From contig JAFEDU010000004.1 of assembly GCA_018241425.1 (NCBI GenBank), forward strand, positions 248,001 through 312,000: DNA of 64,000 nucleotides, read 5' to 3'. This DNA comes from Pseudomonadota bacterium. GTDB taxonomy: Bacteria; Pseudomonadota; Gammaproteobacteria; Steroidobacterales; Steroidobacteraceae. The stretch's first letter is position 1. Every line of letters begins with the position of its first letter. The position numbers and the translations under genes were made by a program. This document shows, piece by piece, positions 1 to 8,514 of this stretch. Under the pieces are notes generated by a model. That model saw nothing but the letters and a program-made list of their open reading frames with translations, was not told where the DNA came from and made no database searches.

Positions 1-1254
1 GAAGCGCAGCTGGCACGAGGCCGACACCTGCTCGAGCAGGGTCGAGCTCACCTTGAGGACCGTCACGTTGCCGCCGGCGCGGATCGTGGCCGTGCGCTTG
101 GCGCCCGGCACGTAGCTCGCCTCGCCGAAGCAGTCGCCGGTGTCCAGTGCCCCGATGCTGCGGCCGTGCCGCTCCACCACGCAGCCCCCGGTCACCAGGA
201 TGTAGAACCGATCGTCCATCTCGCCTTCCTTGACGATCTCCTCGCCCGGGGCATAGTCCTGCCAGTTGCTGGCGCGGAGCACCTCCCAGATCTCGGCGTG
301 GGAGAACTCGTGGAAGAACTTCAGGCGCCGCAGCACCCCGAACTGCTCCTGGCGGTCGATGCGCGAGTTGGCCTCGCGCAGCCGCTGGTGCACGCGCGTC
401 AGCTCGGCGGCGAAGTCCAGGCCGCTCTTGCAGCGCTTCTCGGGATCCTTCTGCATCGCCTGCGCGACGACGTTCTCGAGTTCCTCGGGGACGTCCTTGC
501 GCATGGTGTGGATCGGCGGCGGCGTCGCGTACACGATCTGGTGCAGCAGCTTCTGCAGGTTGCCGGCACGGAACGGTCGGGACCCGGTGAGCAGCTCGTA
601 CATGACCGCGCCCAGCGAGTACAGGTCCGAGCGGTTGGTCAGCTCCAGGCTCTGCACCTGCTCGGGAGACATGTAGGAAGGGCTGCCGGCGATGCCCTCG
701 ATGCGCGAGATGTCCGAGTCCGACACCAGCGCGATGCCGAAATCGATGATGCGCACGTCGGAGTCCTGCGTGAGCATGATGTTCGAGGGCTTGATGTCGC
801 GGTGGATGACACCGCGCGAGTGCGCGTAGTGCAGCGCCTTGGCACACTTGAACATAATCTCCACGGTGTCATCGATGCGCAGCAGGTTGTCCGGGCGGCA
901 GTAAGCCGCCAGGGTGCGCGCGCCGTGCACGTGCTCGGTGACGATGTAGCAGTGGCCGTTTTCCTCGCCGGCATCGTAGATGGGCAGGATGTGCGGGTGC
1001 TGCAGCATTCCCACCAGGTGCGCTTCCGACAGGAACATCTTGCGCGCGATGCGCGCCCGCTCCTCGTCGCCGCCGGTGTCCATGTTGTAGACCTTGATGG
1101 CGACGTCGCGGCCGTAATAGGCGTCGTGCGAGAGGTAGACGACCCCGGTGCTGCCGCGGCCGACTTCGCGGATGACGACGTACTTGCCGATCTTGTCCGG
1201 CATACGCGCCACGGGCTTGGCCGAGGGCATGGTTTTGGGGGCCGATATGGACAT
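1..1254 (-). CDS. Ser/Thr protein kinase with C-terminal cyclic-nucleotide-binding domain (3' end outside window)
   Basis: A Hanks-type kinase domain fills about residues 24-285: glycine-rich loop GRGSTG near 33, ATP-anchoring Lys54 in VAIK, an HRDIKPSN catalytic loop and an IIDFG metal-binding motif. After a short linker comes a cNMP-binding-type beta-roll, with GDCFGEASY followed by RTATI resembling the phosphate-binding cassette. The frame stays open for 418 codons to the left edge, so the C-terminus is missing. Start chosen at ATG 1254; ATG 1230 is an in-frame alternative. No membrane segment is seen, so a cytosolic kinase gated by cAMP or c-di-GMP is a reasonable inference; the ligand cannot be told from sequence. 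Confidence 0.88.
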   Translation of the reverse strand, partial: MSISAPKTMPSAKPVARMPDKIGKYVVIREVGRGSTGVVYLSHDAYYGRDVAIKVYNMDTGGDEERARIARKMFLSEAHLVGMLQHPHILPIYDAGEENGHCYIVTEHVHGARTLAAYCRPDNLLRIDDTVEIMFKCAKALHYAHSRGVIHRDIKPSNIMLTQDSDVRIIDFGIALVSDSDISRIEGIAGSPSYMSPEQVQSLELTNRSDLYSLGAVMYELLTGSRPFRAGNLQKLLHQIVYATPPPIHTMRKDVPEELENVVAQAMQKDPEKRCKSGLDFAAELTRVHQRLREANSRIDRQEQFGVLRRLKFFHEFSHAEIWEVLRASNWQDYAPGEEIVKEGEMDDRFYILVTGGCVVERHGRSIGALDTGDCFGEASYVPGAKRTATIRAGGNVTVLKVSSTLLEQVSASCQLRF

Positions 1255-1378
1255 GGACGCGCGTGAGTCGTGACGGCGCGTCAGGATACGTTTTAGTCCG
1301 CGGCGATGACTGTGATGCAACCCTCAGGGGCCCGCCGCGCGGCGGGTGCGGGCCAAACCACCCGCCGGCTTTTCCCGC

Positions 1379-2341
1379 TCAGGCGAAGTGCTGGTATCCC
1401 GAATGCGAGAAGTCCATCACAGTACCGCCGCGCATCAGGCGCACGCCGCTGCCGGCCGTGAGCGTGCCGATGCGCGTGTAGCCCCAGCGCTCGGGCGGCA
1501 GCTCAGCGGTTAGCTGCGCCACGCGCTGCGGCGCGACCGCGAAGCACAGCTCGTAGTCATCCCCGCCGGTGAGCGCCAGGCGCGCGGCGGCCTCGGCGTC
1601 GACCGCCTCGCGCAGCGCCGGGGACAGCGGCAGCGCCTCGTAGTCGAGCTCCAGCGCCAGCCCGCTCGCGAGCGCGAGCTTGCCGGCATCGCCCATGAGC
1701 CCGTCGGAGACATCGATGCAGGCGCTGGCGAACCGGCGCAGGCGCTCCCCGAGGGCGACCCGCGGCGAGGGCTCGAGGAAGCGCGCGCGCAGGTGGGACG
1801 CGGCCGGCATCGGTGCGCTGAGGCGCCCCTGCTCGATCAGAAGGCCCGCGCCGGCATCGCCGGGAGTACCGGAGACGAACACGAGGTCGCCGGCGGCCGC
1901 CCCAGCACGCCGCAGCGCCCTCCCCGGCGGCACGAACCCCAGCACCTCGACCGTGACGCATAGCGGCCCGCGGGTGGTGTCCCCGCCCACGAGGGCGACG
2001 CGGTGCTCGCGTGCGAGCGACCCGAAGCCGGCAGCGAACTGGTTCAGCCAATCCTCGTCCGCCTCGGGCAGCGTCAGCGCCAGCAGTGCCCATGCGGGGC
2101 ATGCGCCCATGGCAGCGAGGTCGCTCAGGTTCACCGCGAGCGCCCGATGGCCGATGGAGGCAGCGGGACAACCTTCCGGAAAATGCACCCCCGAGACCAG
2201 GGTATCGGTGCTCACCACCAGCTGCTGATCGGGGGGCACGGTGAGCACGGCCGCGTCGTCACCGATGCCGAGCGCCACGTCGCTGCGCGCAGCGCCAGCG
2301 CCGCGCAGCCGTTCGATCAGCGAGGTCTCGGTGAGCGCCAT
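1379..2341 (-). CDS. thiL: Thiamine-monophosphate kinase ThiL
   Basis: ThiL phosphorylates thiamine monophosphate to thiamine diphosphate with ATP, the last step of the cofactor pathway. At 320 residues it has the usual family length. The AIR-synthase-like fold is marked by GIGDDAAVL near residues 25-33, STDTLVSGVHF near 44-54, NLSDLAAMGA near 71-80 and GGDTTRG near 118, which are the Mg-ATP-binding acidic motifs. It is the last gene of a leftward run after nusB (35-nt gap), an arrangement common in gammaproteobacteria. Confidence 0.95.
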   Translation of the reverse strand: MALTETSLIERLRGAGAARSDVALGIGDDAAVLTVPPDQQLVVSTDTLVSGVHFPEGCPAASIGHRALAVNLSDLAAMGACPAWALLALTLPEADEDWLNQFAAGFGSLAREHRVALVGGDTTRGPLCVTVEVLGFVPPGRALRRAGAAAGDLVFVSGTPGDAGAGLLIEQGRLSAPMPAASHLRARFLEPSPRVALGERLRRFASACIDVSDGLMGDAGKLALASGLALELDYEALPLSPALREAVDAEAAARLALTGGDDYELCFAVAPQRVAQLTAELPPERWGYTRIGTLTAGSGVRLMRGGTVMDFSHSGYQHFA

Positions 2342-2376
2342 GGCGCGCAGCGGCTGCGGCGCGGCTCCCGGGCCGC

Positions 2377-2829
2377 TCAGTGCTCGTGCGGCCGCAGCTC
2401 GCGCGCGGCGCGGTCGAGTACGGCGTTCACGAACTTGTGGCCGTCGGTGGCCCCGAAGCGGCGCGCGAGGCCCACGGCCTCGCTGATCGCCACTCGGAAC
2501 GGCACCTCCGCTTGGGCGCTGAGCTCGTAGAGGCCGAGCAAGAGCGCGGCGTGCTCGATGGGATCGAGCAGCCGCGGCTCCCGGTCCGCGAGCACGGCGA
2601 GACGGGCGTCCAGTTCTTCGCGCCCGCGCCAGACGCCCTCGACCAGGGCACGGAAGTAGTCGGCGTCCGCGCGCGCCATGTCCTCGGCGTCACGGAACTC
2701 CAGCACCAGGTCCTGCCAGGGGGCAGCGTTCAGCTGCCAGCGGTAGAGCGCCTGAAGAGCGAGCTTGCGGGCCACGCTGCGGGCGCCGCTGTACTCGCGC
2801 AGGGGCGCATCGGCGGGCTTGCCACTCAC
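2377..2829 (-). CDS. nusB: Transcription antitermination factor NusB
   Basis: An all-helical protein of 150 residues that with NusE (S10) binds boxA RNA in rRNA leader antitermination complexes. The family signatures are visible: ARKLALQALYRWQL near the N-terminus, a central LLDPIEHAALLLGLYEL helix and a C-terminal GHKFVNAVLDRAARELR segment. Its ATG overlaps the ribH stop by four bases (2826-2829), indicating translational coupling with the lumazine synthase gene as in many proteobacteria. Confidence 0.96.
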   Translation of the reverse strand: MSGKPADAPLREYSGARSVARKLALQALYRWQLNAAPWQDLVLEFRDAEDMARADADYFRALVEGVWRGREELDARLAVLADREPRLLDPIEHAALLLGLYELSAQAEVPFRVAISEAVGLARRFGATDGHKFVNAVLDRAARELRPHEH

Positions 2830-3296
2830 AGCCGCTCCATCACCGCGGCCATCTCGAGCGCGGCCTCCATGGACTCGCCGCCCTTGTTACCGGCCGAAAG
2901 CGCGGCACGCTCGAGCGCCTGCTCGAGCGTCTCGACCGTCAGCACGCCGAAGATGACGGGCACGCCGGTCTCGAGCGCCGCCAGCTGCAGGCCGCGCGCG
3001 CACTCTCCGGCCACGTAGTCAAAATGGGGGGTGTCGCCGCGGATCACGCAGCCCAGGGCGATCACCGCGTCATAGCGCCCACTGCCGGCCAGTTGCCGCG
3101 CCACGACCGGCAGCTCGTAGGCTCCCGGCACGCGCACCACCAGCAGTTCCTCGCTTACGCCTTCGCGCGCGCTCCAGGCCGCCTGGGCGCCCTTCAACAG
3201 GCTCGATACGATCAGGTCGTTGAAGCGCGCGGCGACGATCGCCACGGTGCGGCCGCGTGCGCTGGCCTCGCTCTCGCTGATCTCCGGGCTGCTCAC
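2826..3296 (-). CDS. ribH: 6,7-dimethyl-8-ribityllumazine synthase RibH
   Basis: RibH condenses 5-amino-6-ribitylaminouracil with 3,4-dihydroxy-2-butanone 4-phosphate, the penultimate riboflavin step. The 156-residue protein shows the substrate-binding ARFND segment, the VPGAYELP loop, the GCVIRGDTPHFDYV motif that carries the catalytic His, and GNKGGESMEAA near the C-terminus. It overlaps ribBA upstream and nusB downstream by four bases each, so the three are almost certainly co-transcribed and translationally coupled. Confidence 0.97.
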   Translation of the reverse strand: MSSPEISESEASARGRTVAIVAARFNDLIVSSLLKGAQAAWSAREGVSEELLVVRVPGAYELPVVARQLAGSGRYDAVIALGCVIRGDTPHFDYVAGECARGLQLAALETGVPVIFGVLTVETLEQALERAALSAGNKGGESMEAALEMAAVMERL

Positions 3297-4474
3297 CCCT
3301 CTTCCCCGACGTATCCCTCGATTTCCAGCCCGAAGGCCGAGATGCCGTGCATCTGCTTGGGTGCGGACAGTACGCGCATGCGGCGAACGCCGAGGTCCTT
3401 GAGGATCTGGGCCCCGGTGCCGTAGGTGCGCAGCACCGAACCCTCGCCCTCGGTGGCGGATAGTTCTGCGGGTGCCGCCGCCGGCGGGGTGGCAGCTGCG
3501 AACGAGCGCACGGCCTCGGCCAGCTCGCGCGGCGACTCCTGCTGGCGCAGCACGACCACAACACCGCTGCCGGCCTCCACCACCTTCTGCATGGCGGCGC
3601 GCAGCGTCCAGGTCCGGTGCGCTCCCTGGACGCCCAAGAGGTCGCGCAGGGTGTCGGCGAGGTGCACCCGCACGAGCGGCGGCTGGGATCCGTCCAGGCG
3701 CCCATGCGCCAGGGCAACGTGCACTTCCTGGCTCACCGCGTCCTGGTAGGCATAGAGTCGGAACTCACCGATCTCGGTCTGCACCACCTGCTCGGAGATC
3801 CGCTCCACCGAGCGCTCGGTCCGCAGCCGGTGGCGGATCAGGTCGGCGATCGTGCCGATCTTCAGTCCATGCAGCTGTGCAAACTGCTGCAGCTGCGGGC
3901 GGCGCGCCATGGTGCCGTCCTCGTTCATGACCTCGCACAGGACGCCGGCGGGCTTGAGCCCGGCAAGGCGGCACAGGTCGACCGAGGCCTCGGTGTGGCC
4001 GGCGCGTACCAGCACGCCGCCGCGCCGCGCACGCAACGGGAAGATGTGCCCGGGACGGGCGAAATCGGCGGCCCTGGAGCCGGGGTCGGCGAGCGCCCGG
4101 ATGGTGGCCGCGCGGTCCGCCGAGGACACGCCGGTCGTCGTGCCGATGCGCAGGTCGACCGACACGGTGAAAGCCGTGCGGTGCGACTCGCTGTTCACCG
4201 GCACCATCTGCGGCAGCTCGAGCTGCTGCAGCTGTTCCTCTTCCATCGGCACGCAGATGATGCCGCTCGTGTGCCGGATCATGAAGGCAACCGCCTCGGG
4301 TGTGGCGTGCTCGGCGGCCATGATCAGGTCACCCTCGTTCTCGCGATCCTCGTCGTCCATGATGACGACCATGCGGCCCGCGCGCAGCTCGGCCAGGATC
4401 TCGGAGAGTGAGCTCAGCGAGGAACCCGAGCTGCCGGCGGCAGCCTTTCCGGTCAGGGGCAGGACTTTGGACAT
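3293..4474 (-). CDS. ribBA: 3,4-dihydroxy-2-butanone 4-phosphate synthase with degenerate GTP cyclohydrolase II-like domain
   Basis: The N-terminal half (about residues 20-225) is an intact DHBP synthase making the four-carbon riboflavin precursor from ribulose 5-phosphate: MDDEDRENEGDLIMAAE acidic loop and GHTEASVDL catalytic region. The C-terminal half has the fold outline of GTP cyclohydrolase II but lacks the zinc-binding cysteines: where active enzymes have the ECLTGDxxxSxRCDCG-type stretch, this protein reads VRVHLADTLRDLLGV. It is therefore probably RibB plus a non-catalytic RibA-like domain, as in pseudomonads, and a separate ribA is expected elsewhere. Start is ATG 4474 (393 aa); a longer frame to 4558 adds a tail unlike the family. 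Confidence 0.92.
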   Translation of the reverse strand: MSKVLPLTGKAAAGSSGSSLSSLSEILAELRAGRMVVIMDDEDRENEGDLIMAAEHATPEAVAFMIRHTSGIICVPMEEEQLQQLELPQMVPVNSESHRTAFTVSVDLRIGTTTGVSSADRAATIRALADPGSRAADFARPGHIFPLRARRGGVLVRAGHTEASVDLCRLAGLKPAGVLCEVMNEDGTMARRPQLQQFAQLHGLKIGTIADLIRHRLRTERSVERISEQVVQTEIGEFRLYAYQDAVSQEVHVALAHGRLDGSQPPLVRVHLADTLRDLLGVQGAHRTWTLRAAMQKVVEAGSGVVVVLRQQESPRELAEAVRSFAAATPPAAAPAELSATEGEGSVLRTYGTGAQILKDLGVRRMRVLSAPKQMHGISAFGLEIEGYVGEEG

Positions 4475-4583
4475 GGGGGCGCGGCGCCGGTGAAAAATCG
4501 GGCTTTGCAGTATACCCGACCGCGCCGCCGCCCCGCCGAAGATCCCCCGCCGGCCCAAGGGCGCCGCGGCCGGCCTCCGTGCC

Positions 4584-5591
4584 TCACAGCATGTAGCTCA
4601 GCCCGACACTGAAGGTGTAGCGGGGAAACAGCTGGTAGCCGTAGAGGTTGCTGTAGATCGGCAACTGCACGAAGCCGAAGGCATGCAGCCGCTCGACCAG
4701 GCGCACGGCGAGTCCCGGGCTGGCGTAAACAACCGTTCCTGCGGTGCTCTGGACGTCCGCCAGCGCCCCCTGGTCGGGCGTCTTGTGCAGGACGTTCAGC
4801 TGCAGCTGTGGGGTCCAGCGCGGGTCGGCCTCGTACCGTACCCCGACGATGCCGGTGGTGGAGTTGCCCGGACGGTAGTCGTTACCGGGCTGATCCATGT
4901 GGTGCCGCACCGCGCTCTGGAACTGGGCGCTGGCGAAGAACTCGAAGTTCAGGCTGAGCGGATGGTGGTAGTAGGCGCCCACAATCACGTCGGTGCTGCC
5001 GGTGCCGGGCTGCAGGCTCGCATCCACCGGCGTCCCGGCGGCGGGACCGCCGTAAAAGTCGATGGCCGTACCGTACTTGCCCGTCGGCAGTTTCACACCC
5101 AGCTGCACCCCGAACTCGCGACTGGGGAGGAACCCCTGGAAGTTTCCGATCACGCGGAGGTCGCCGATGCTTGAGCTGTGGGAGCTCGAGAGGTCCGGCA
5201 GCGGCTGGTCGGGGTCGTACTCTCCGTAGGTCGAGTGGGAGCGAATCACGTAAGGCACCAGCAGTTGCACGTTCCAGGCCGAGCTCGGTGCGTAGTTGAT
5301 GCCGGCGGTGACGTAGCGGTTGAGCGTGTCGTGCTCGAGCTCGTTCCCGGCGGGCACCGAGCTCACCGCGCGGGTTCCGCTGCGCAGCTCGTCCTGGTTG
5401 ATGTAGTCGTACTGCAGGCTGAAGCGCCACCCGGGTATCGTGGTGTAGCCCATCGCAGCATCCGAGCTCAGCGTGCAACCGCAGGTGGCGCAGCCGAGGG
5501 CGCACTGGGACGTGAGGAGAACTGCAGGCGCGCTCAGCAACGCGGCCCACATCCGCGCACGCGAGTGCGACGGGGGTTTCTGTTCAGTCAT
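4584..5591 (-). CDS. Predicted outer-membrane beta-barrel protein with Cys-rich N-terminus
   Basis: A 335-residue protein with an N-terminal signal peptide (hydrophobic stretch about 14-30), then a small cysteine cluster (C34, C37, C39) and an alternating polar/aromatic pattern typical of a porin-like barrel that ends in a hydrophobic YML. It resembles generic transporter or phenol-degradation MetA-like barrel families, but I cannot name a substrate. Start is ATG 5591, preceded by a good GGGAGAG ribosome-binding site; an earlier in-frame start at 5651 would add an arginine-rich tail before the signal peptide. It lies between ribBA and a DUF2946-like gene, inside an otherwise conserved rib gene order. 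Confidence 0.75.
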   Translation of the reverse strand: MTEQKPPSHSRARMWAALLSAPAVLLTSQCALGCATCGCTLSSDAAMGYTTIPGWRFSLQYDYINQDELRSGTRAVSSVPAGNELEHDTLNRYVTAGINYAPSSAWNVQLLVPYVIRSHSTYGEYDPDQPLPDLSSSHSSSIGDLRVIGNFQGFLPSREFGVQLGVKLPTGKYGTAIDFYGGPAAGTPVDASLQPGTGSTDVIVGAYYHHPLSLNFEFFASAQFQSAVRHHMDQPGNDYRPGNSTTGIVGVRYEADPRWTPQLQLNVLHKTPDQGALADVQSTAGTVVYASPGLAVRLVERLHAFGFVQLPIYSNLYGYQLFPRYTFSVGLSYML

Positions 5592-5711
5592 GGCGAATCT
5601 CTCCCGATCGATCGACACGCCCTGTAGCCGCCGTGGCGCGCGAACGCGCACTGCAAGGCCAGGGTCATCGTGAAACTTAAGGGCGCTGCGCGCCCGAACG
5701 TCGCTGGGCTG

Positions 5712-6125
5712 CTAGACGTTCGCGGGAGGAGCGCGCGCCAGTTGCGCACGCACGATCGAGACGGGGACGTGTGCCAAGGCCTGCCGGGCCGGGAGCCCGC
5801 CGGCAATTTCCGGCAACGCCGCGAGGCCGGCGCCGGAATCGGAGGACAGCGCCGGGGCGGCGCTGGCGGCGAAGAAACACGGCAGGTGATGCTCGCCGCC
5901 GGAGGAGCCGGGCGGGCCGGGATGCTCGTGGTGCATGTGATGCCCGGCATGTCCGGACATCATTGCGACCGGCCCGCCATCGGGGCACAGCGCGAGCGCA
6001 AAACCGCCCCCCATGCCGGCCATCGGCATGAAGCCGACCGGGATCAGCAGGCGCAGCGCGAGCAGTGGCAGGATGAGGGCCACTGCCGCCCGCGAGCGGC
6101 CGGTGATGCGGTGTCGAAGGTTCAC
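5712..6125 (-). CDS. DUF2946-like small membrane/periplasmic protein, His/Met-rich
   Basis: A 137-residue protein with a GTG start. A hydrophobic N-terminal segment (about residues 14-35, LALRLLIPVGFMP) is followed by CPDGG and a histidine-rich loop (HAGHHMHHEH) with nearby Met and Cys residues. This layout matches DUF2946-type proteins, often found near copper or TonB-linked metal genes; metal binding is inference from the His/Met cluster. It is followed after about 120 bases by the beta-barrel gene on the same strand, and the two look like an inserted pair within the riboflavin operon. Confidence 0.65.
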   Translation of the reverse strand: MNLRHRITGRSRAAVALILPLLALRLLIPVGFMPMAGMGGGFALALCPDGGPVAMMSGHAGHHMHHEHPGPPGSSGGEHHLPCFFAASAAPALSSDSGAGLAALPEIAGGLPARQALAHVPVSIVRAQLARAPPANV

Positions 6126-6175
6126 GTCGGCCGAAAGTCTACCGCACGCGCACGAGAACGGCGCGGGCCGGTGAC

Positions 6176-6775
6176 TTAAGCGGGTGGAACCGCCAGAAGA
6201 CGCGCGAGATACCGGGCCACGAGGTCCACCTCGAGATTGAGCCGGGTCCCGACCGCGAGGCGCCCCAGGGTGGTCACGGCCTGCGTATGCGGAATGAGGT
6301 TGACCCCAAAGCGGGTTCCCTCGACTTCATTCACGGTCAGGCTCACCCCATCCAGTGCCACCGAGCCCTTCGGTGCAATGAAGCGTGCGAGTCCTGCGGG
6401 CACTTCGAGCTGAACCCGGTGCGAACGCGCGTCGCCGGCCACCTCGACCACCGTCGCGATGCCGTCGACGTGCCCGGACACCAGGTGCCCCCCGAGGGCG
6501 TCGCCGGCGCGCAGCGCAGGCTCGAGGTTGACTGCCGCGTCGGGCCTCAGGTCTCCCAGGGTCGTGAGATTGAGCGTCTCGCGCGACAGGTCCGCCGCAA
6601 AGCTGCGCTCGCGGATGTCCAGCGCGGTCAGGCAGCACCCCTGCACGGCGATACTGTCCCCGTCCGCGACCCGGGTGAGGTCAAGGCGCGGGCAGTGCAC
6701 CCGAAGCCGCAGATCCCCGCCACGCGGCTCGGCGCTCTCGATGCGGCCCACGTCCTGCACGATCCCGGTGAACAC
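6176..6775 (-). CDS. ribE: Riboflavin synthase alpha chain RibE
   Basis: RibE dismutates two 6,7-dimethyl-8-ribityllumazine molecules into riboflavin and the pyrimidine precursor. Two tandem lumazine-binding domains are visible: FTGIVQDVGRI through VQGCCLT, and GGHLVSGHVDG through GVSLTVN. GTG 6775 is preferred because it gives the family's standard M-FTGIV start and has ACGAGGT as ribosome-binding site five bases upstream; a TTG at 6790 would extend it by five residues. Eleven bases separate it from ribD upstream. Confidence 0.95.
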   Translation of the reverse strand: MFTGIVQDVGRIESAEPRGGDLRLRVHCPRLDLTRVADGDSIAVQGCCLTALDIRERSFAADLSRETLNLTTLGDLRPDAAVNLEPALRAGDALGGHLVSGHVDGIATVVEVAGDARSHRVQLEVPAGLARFIAPKGSVALDGVSLTVNEVEGTRFGVNLIPHTQAVTTLGRLAVGTRLNLEVDLVARYLARLLAVPPA

Positions 6776-6786
6776 GGCGTACCTCG

Positions 6787-7914
6787 TCAACCCGTCCGCG
6801 GCTGGAGCCGCAGCCGCAGGTCGGCACCGACCGGTACCGATTCGATCAGGGTGAACCCGGGGGCGGCCTCGAGCGTCGCGACGGGCGGCAGATTCACGAG
6901 CGCCCGGCCCTCCGGCCCCAGCAGGCGCGGGGCCACATACAGCAGCAACTCATCCGCGAGCCCGGCCGTCAGGAAGGCGCCGGCCAGCGTCGCGCCCGCC
7001 TCGACGAGCAGCTCGTTTGCCTCGAGCTCGCCCAGGCGATCCAGAACCGCACCGAGATCCAGTCCGCCCGCGTCGGAAGGCAGCGTCTCGACGCGGGCTC
7101 CGAGCGCGCTCAGGGCGGCGGCGCGCGTCTCGTCCAGTCCCGAGAGAGCGGTCAGCAGGAGCACCTCCCCGCCGCCGGTGAGCAGGCGCGCGGACTGCGG
7201 CGTGCGCAGGTGGGTGTCCAGGATCACGCGCAGCGGCTGGCGCACTCCTGCCGTGCCCGCAGGCGGCCGCGCCGTCAGCTGCGGGTCGTCGGCGAGCACC
7301 GTTCCGATCCCGGTGAGCACCGCGGAGCTGCGGGCGCGGAAAGCGTGCACGTCGGCCCGTGATGCCTCGCCCGTGATCCACTGGCTGACGCCGTTGGCGA
7401 GCGCGGTGCGCCCGTCGAGGCTCATGGCAAGCTTGACGCGCACGAACGGACGCCCGCTGACCATGCGCTTGAAGAACCCGGGATTGAGCTCACGCGCCTC
7501 GTTCTCGAGCAGCCCCGACTCGACGGCGATGCTGGCCGCACGCAGTGCCTCGGCACCGCTGCCGTTCACGCGCGGGTTGGGATCGCCCACCGCGTACACC
7601 ACGCGCGCCACGCGGGCGCCCGTGAGCGCCAGTGTGCACGGCGCAGTCCTCCCCTGGTGGCTGCAGGGCTCGAGCGTCACATAGACGGTGGCACCGAGGG
7701 CCTGGGAACCGGCAGCCCGGAGGGCCGCGACCTCCGCGTGAGCCTCACCGGCACGCTCGTGCCAACCCTCACCCACGATACGTTCAGCGCGCGCGATCAC
7801 GCAGCCGACACGTGGATTGGGATCGGTGGTGTTGAGGCCGCGCGCCGCGAGCTCCAGCGCGCGGCGCATCGCGTGGCGGTCGAAGTCGGAGAACCCCCGT
7901 ACCGGTGCGCTCAC
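6787..7914 (-). CDS. ribD: Bifunctional riboflavin deaminase/reductase RibD
   Basis: RibD carries the second and third steps of riboflavin synthesis: deamination of the pyrimidine and reduction of its ribosyl side chain. The N-terminal cytidine-deaminase-type zinc site is complete (H59-A-E61, then [11 protein letters not shown] with C84 and C93). From about residue 150 the reductase domain begins ([14 protein letters not shown], later [14 protein letters not shown]). Length (375 aa) is normal. Its start overlaps the nrdR stop by four bases. Confidence 0.97.
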   Translation of the reverse strand: MSAPVRGFSDFDRHAMRRALELAARGLNTTDPNPRVGCVIARAERIVGEGWHERAGEAHAEVAALRAAGSQALGATVYVTLEPCSHQGRTAPCTLALTGARVARVVYAVGDPNPRVNGSGAEALRAASIAVESGLLENEARELNPGFFKRMVSGRPFVRVKLAMSLDGRTALANGVSQWITGEASRADVHAFRARSSAVLTGIGTVLADDPQLTARPPAGTAGVRQPLRVILDTHLRTPQSARLLTGGGEVLLLTALSGLDETRAAALSALGARVETLPSDAGGLDLGAVLDRLGELEANELLVEAGATLAGAFLTAGLADELLLYVAPRLLGPEGRALVNLPPVATLEAAPGFTLIESVPVGADLRLRLQPRTG

Positions 7915-8492
7915 GACTCGTCCTCGCGAGCGGGCTTGGCAGGTGCGGCCTCGTCGGCAGGCAGCAGCGGCAGCTGCTCGCGATTGGCCGCCTTGCCGCG
8001 CTCGCGTTTGCGGCCGTGCGCTGCCGCCGGCGTCACGTTGCGGGCGCTGCGCAGCCGCTGGATCTCCTCGTGGAAGGCTTCGACGTCCTCGAAATGCCGG
8101 TACACGGAAGCAAAGCGCACGTAGGCCACCTCGTCGAGGTGGCGCAGCTCTTCCATGACGAGTTCCCCGACAGTGCGCGCCGAGACCTCCCGGTCACCGA
8201 GTGCCCGTACCTTGTGCACGATGCGGCTCACGGCCTCGTCGATGGCCTCGCGGGAGACCGGCCGCTTCTCGAGCGCCTTGAGCATGCCACCCCGCAACTT
8301 GGCCTCATCGAAGGCCTCCCTTGCGCGGTCGCCCTTGATGACCATGGGCATCACGAGCTCGGCGGTCTCGAAGGTGGTGAAGCGCTCGCCGCACTTCAGG
8401 CACTCACGGCGGCGCCGGATCTGGCGCCCCTCGCCCGCGAGGCGGGAATCGTTGACCTTGGTTTCCTCGTGGCCGCAGAAGGGGCAGTGCAT
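7911..8492 (-). CDS. nrdR: Transcriptional repressor NrdR
   Basis: NrdR is the zinc-ribbon/ATP-cone repressor of ribonucleotide reductase genes. The start at ATG 8492 gives the canonical [17 protein letters not shown] zinc ribbon; the second CxxC is [12 protein letters not shown]. The ATP-cone follows (about residues 49-139: [19 protein letters not shown]). The C-terminal tail (about 145-193) is longer than usual, basic and low-complexity. The gene sits between glyA and ribD, its standard place in gammaproteobacteria. Confidence 0.95.
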   Translation of the reverse strand: MHCPFCGHEETKVNDSRLAGEGRQIRRRRECLKCGERFTTFETAELVMPMVIKGDRAREAFDEAKLRGGMLKALEKRPVSREAIDEAVSRIVHKVRALGDREVSARTVGELVMEELRHLDEVAYVRFASVYRHFEDVEAFHEEIQRLRSARNVTPAAAHGRKRERGKAANREQLPLLPADEAAPAKPAREDES

Positions 8493-8514
8493 GCGGCGCG
8501 TTCGCTCCGGGGCC

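Noticed and set aside
1331..1346. Perfect 16-base GC palindrome downstream of thiL
   Set aside because: Strong stem but no loop or U-tract on the minus strand; not convincing as a terminator.
4475..4583. Possible FMN riboswitch before ribBA
   Set aside because: The gap is only about 110 bases and lacks the conserved RFN blocks I would expect.
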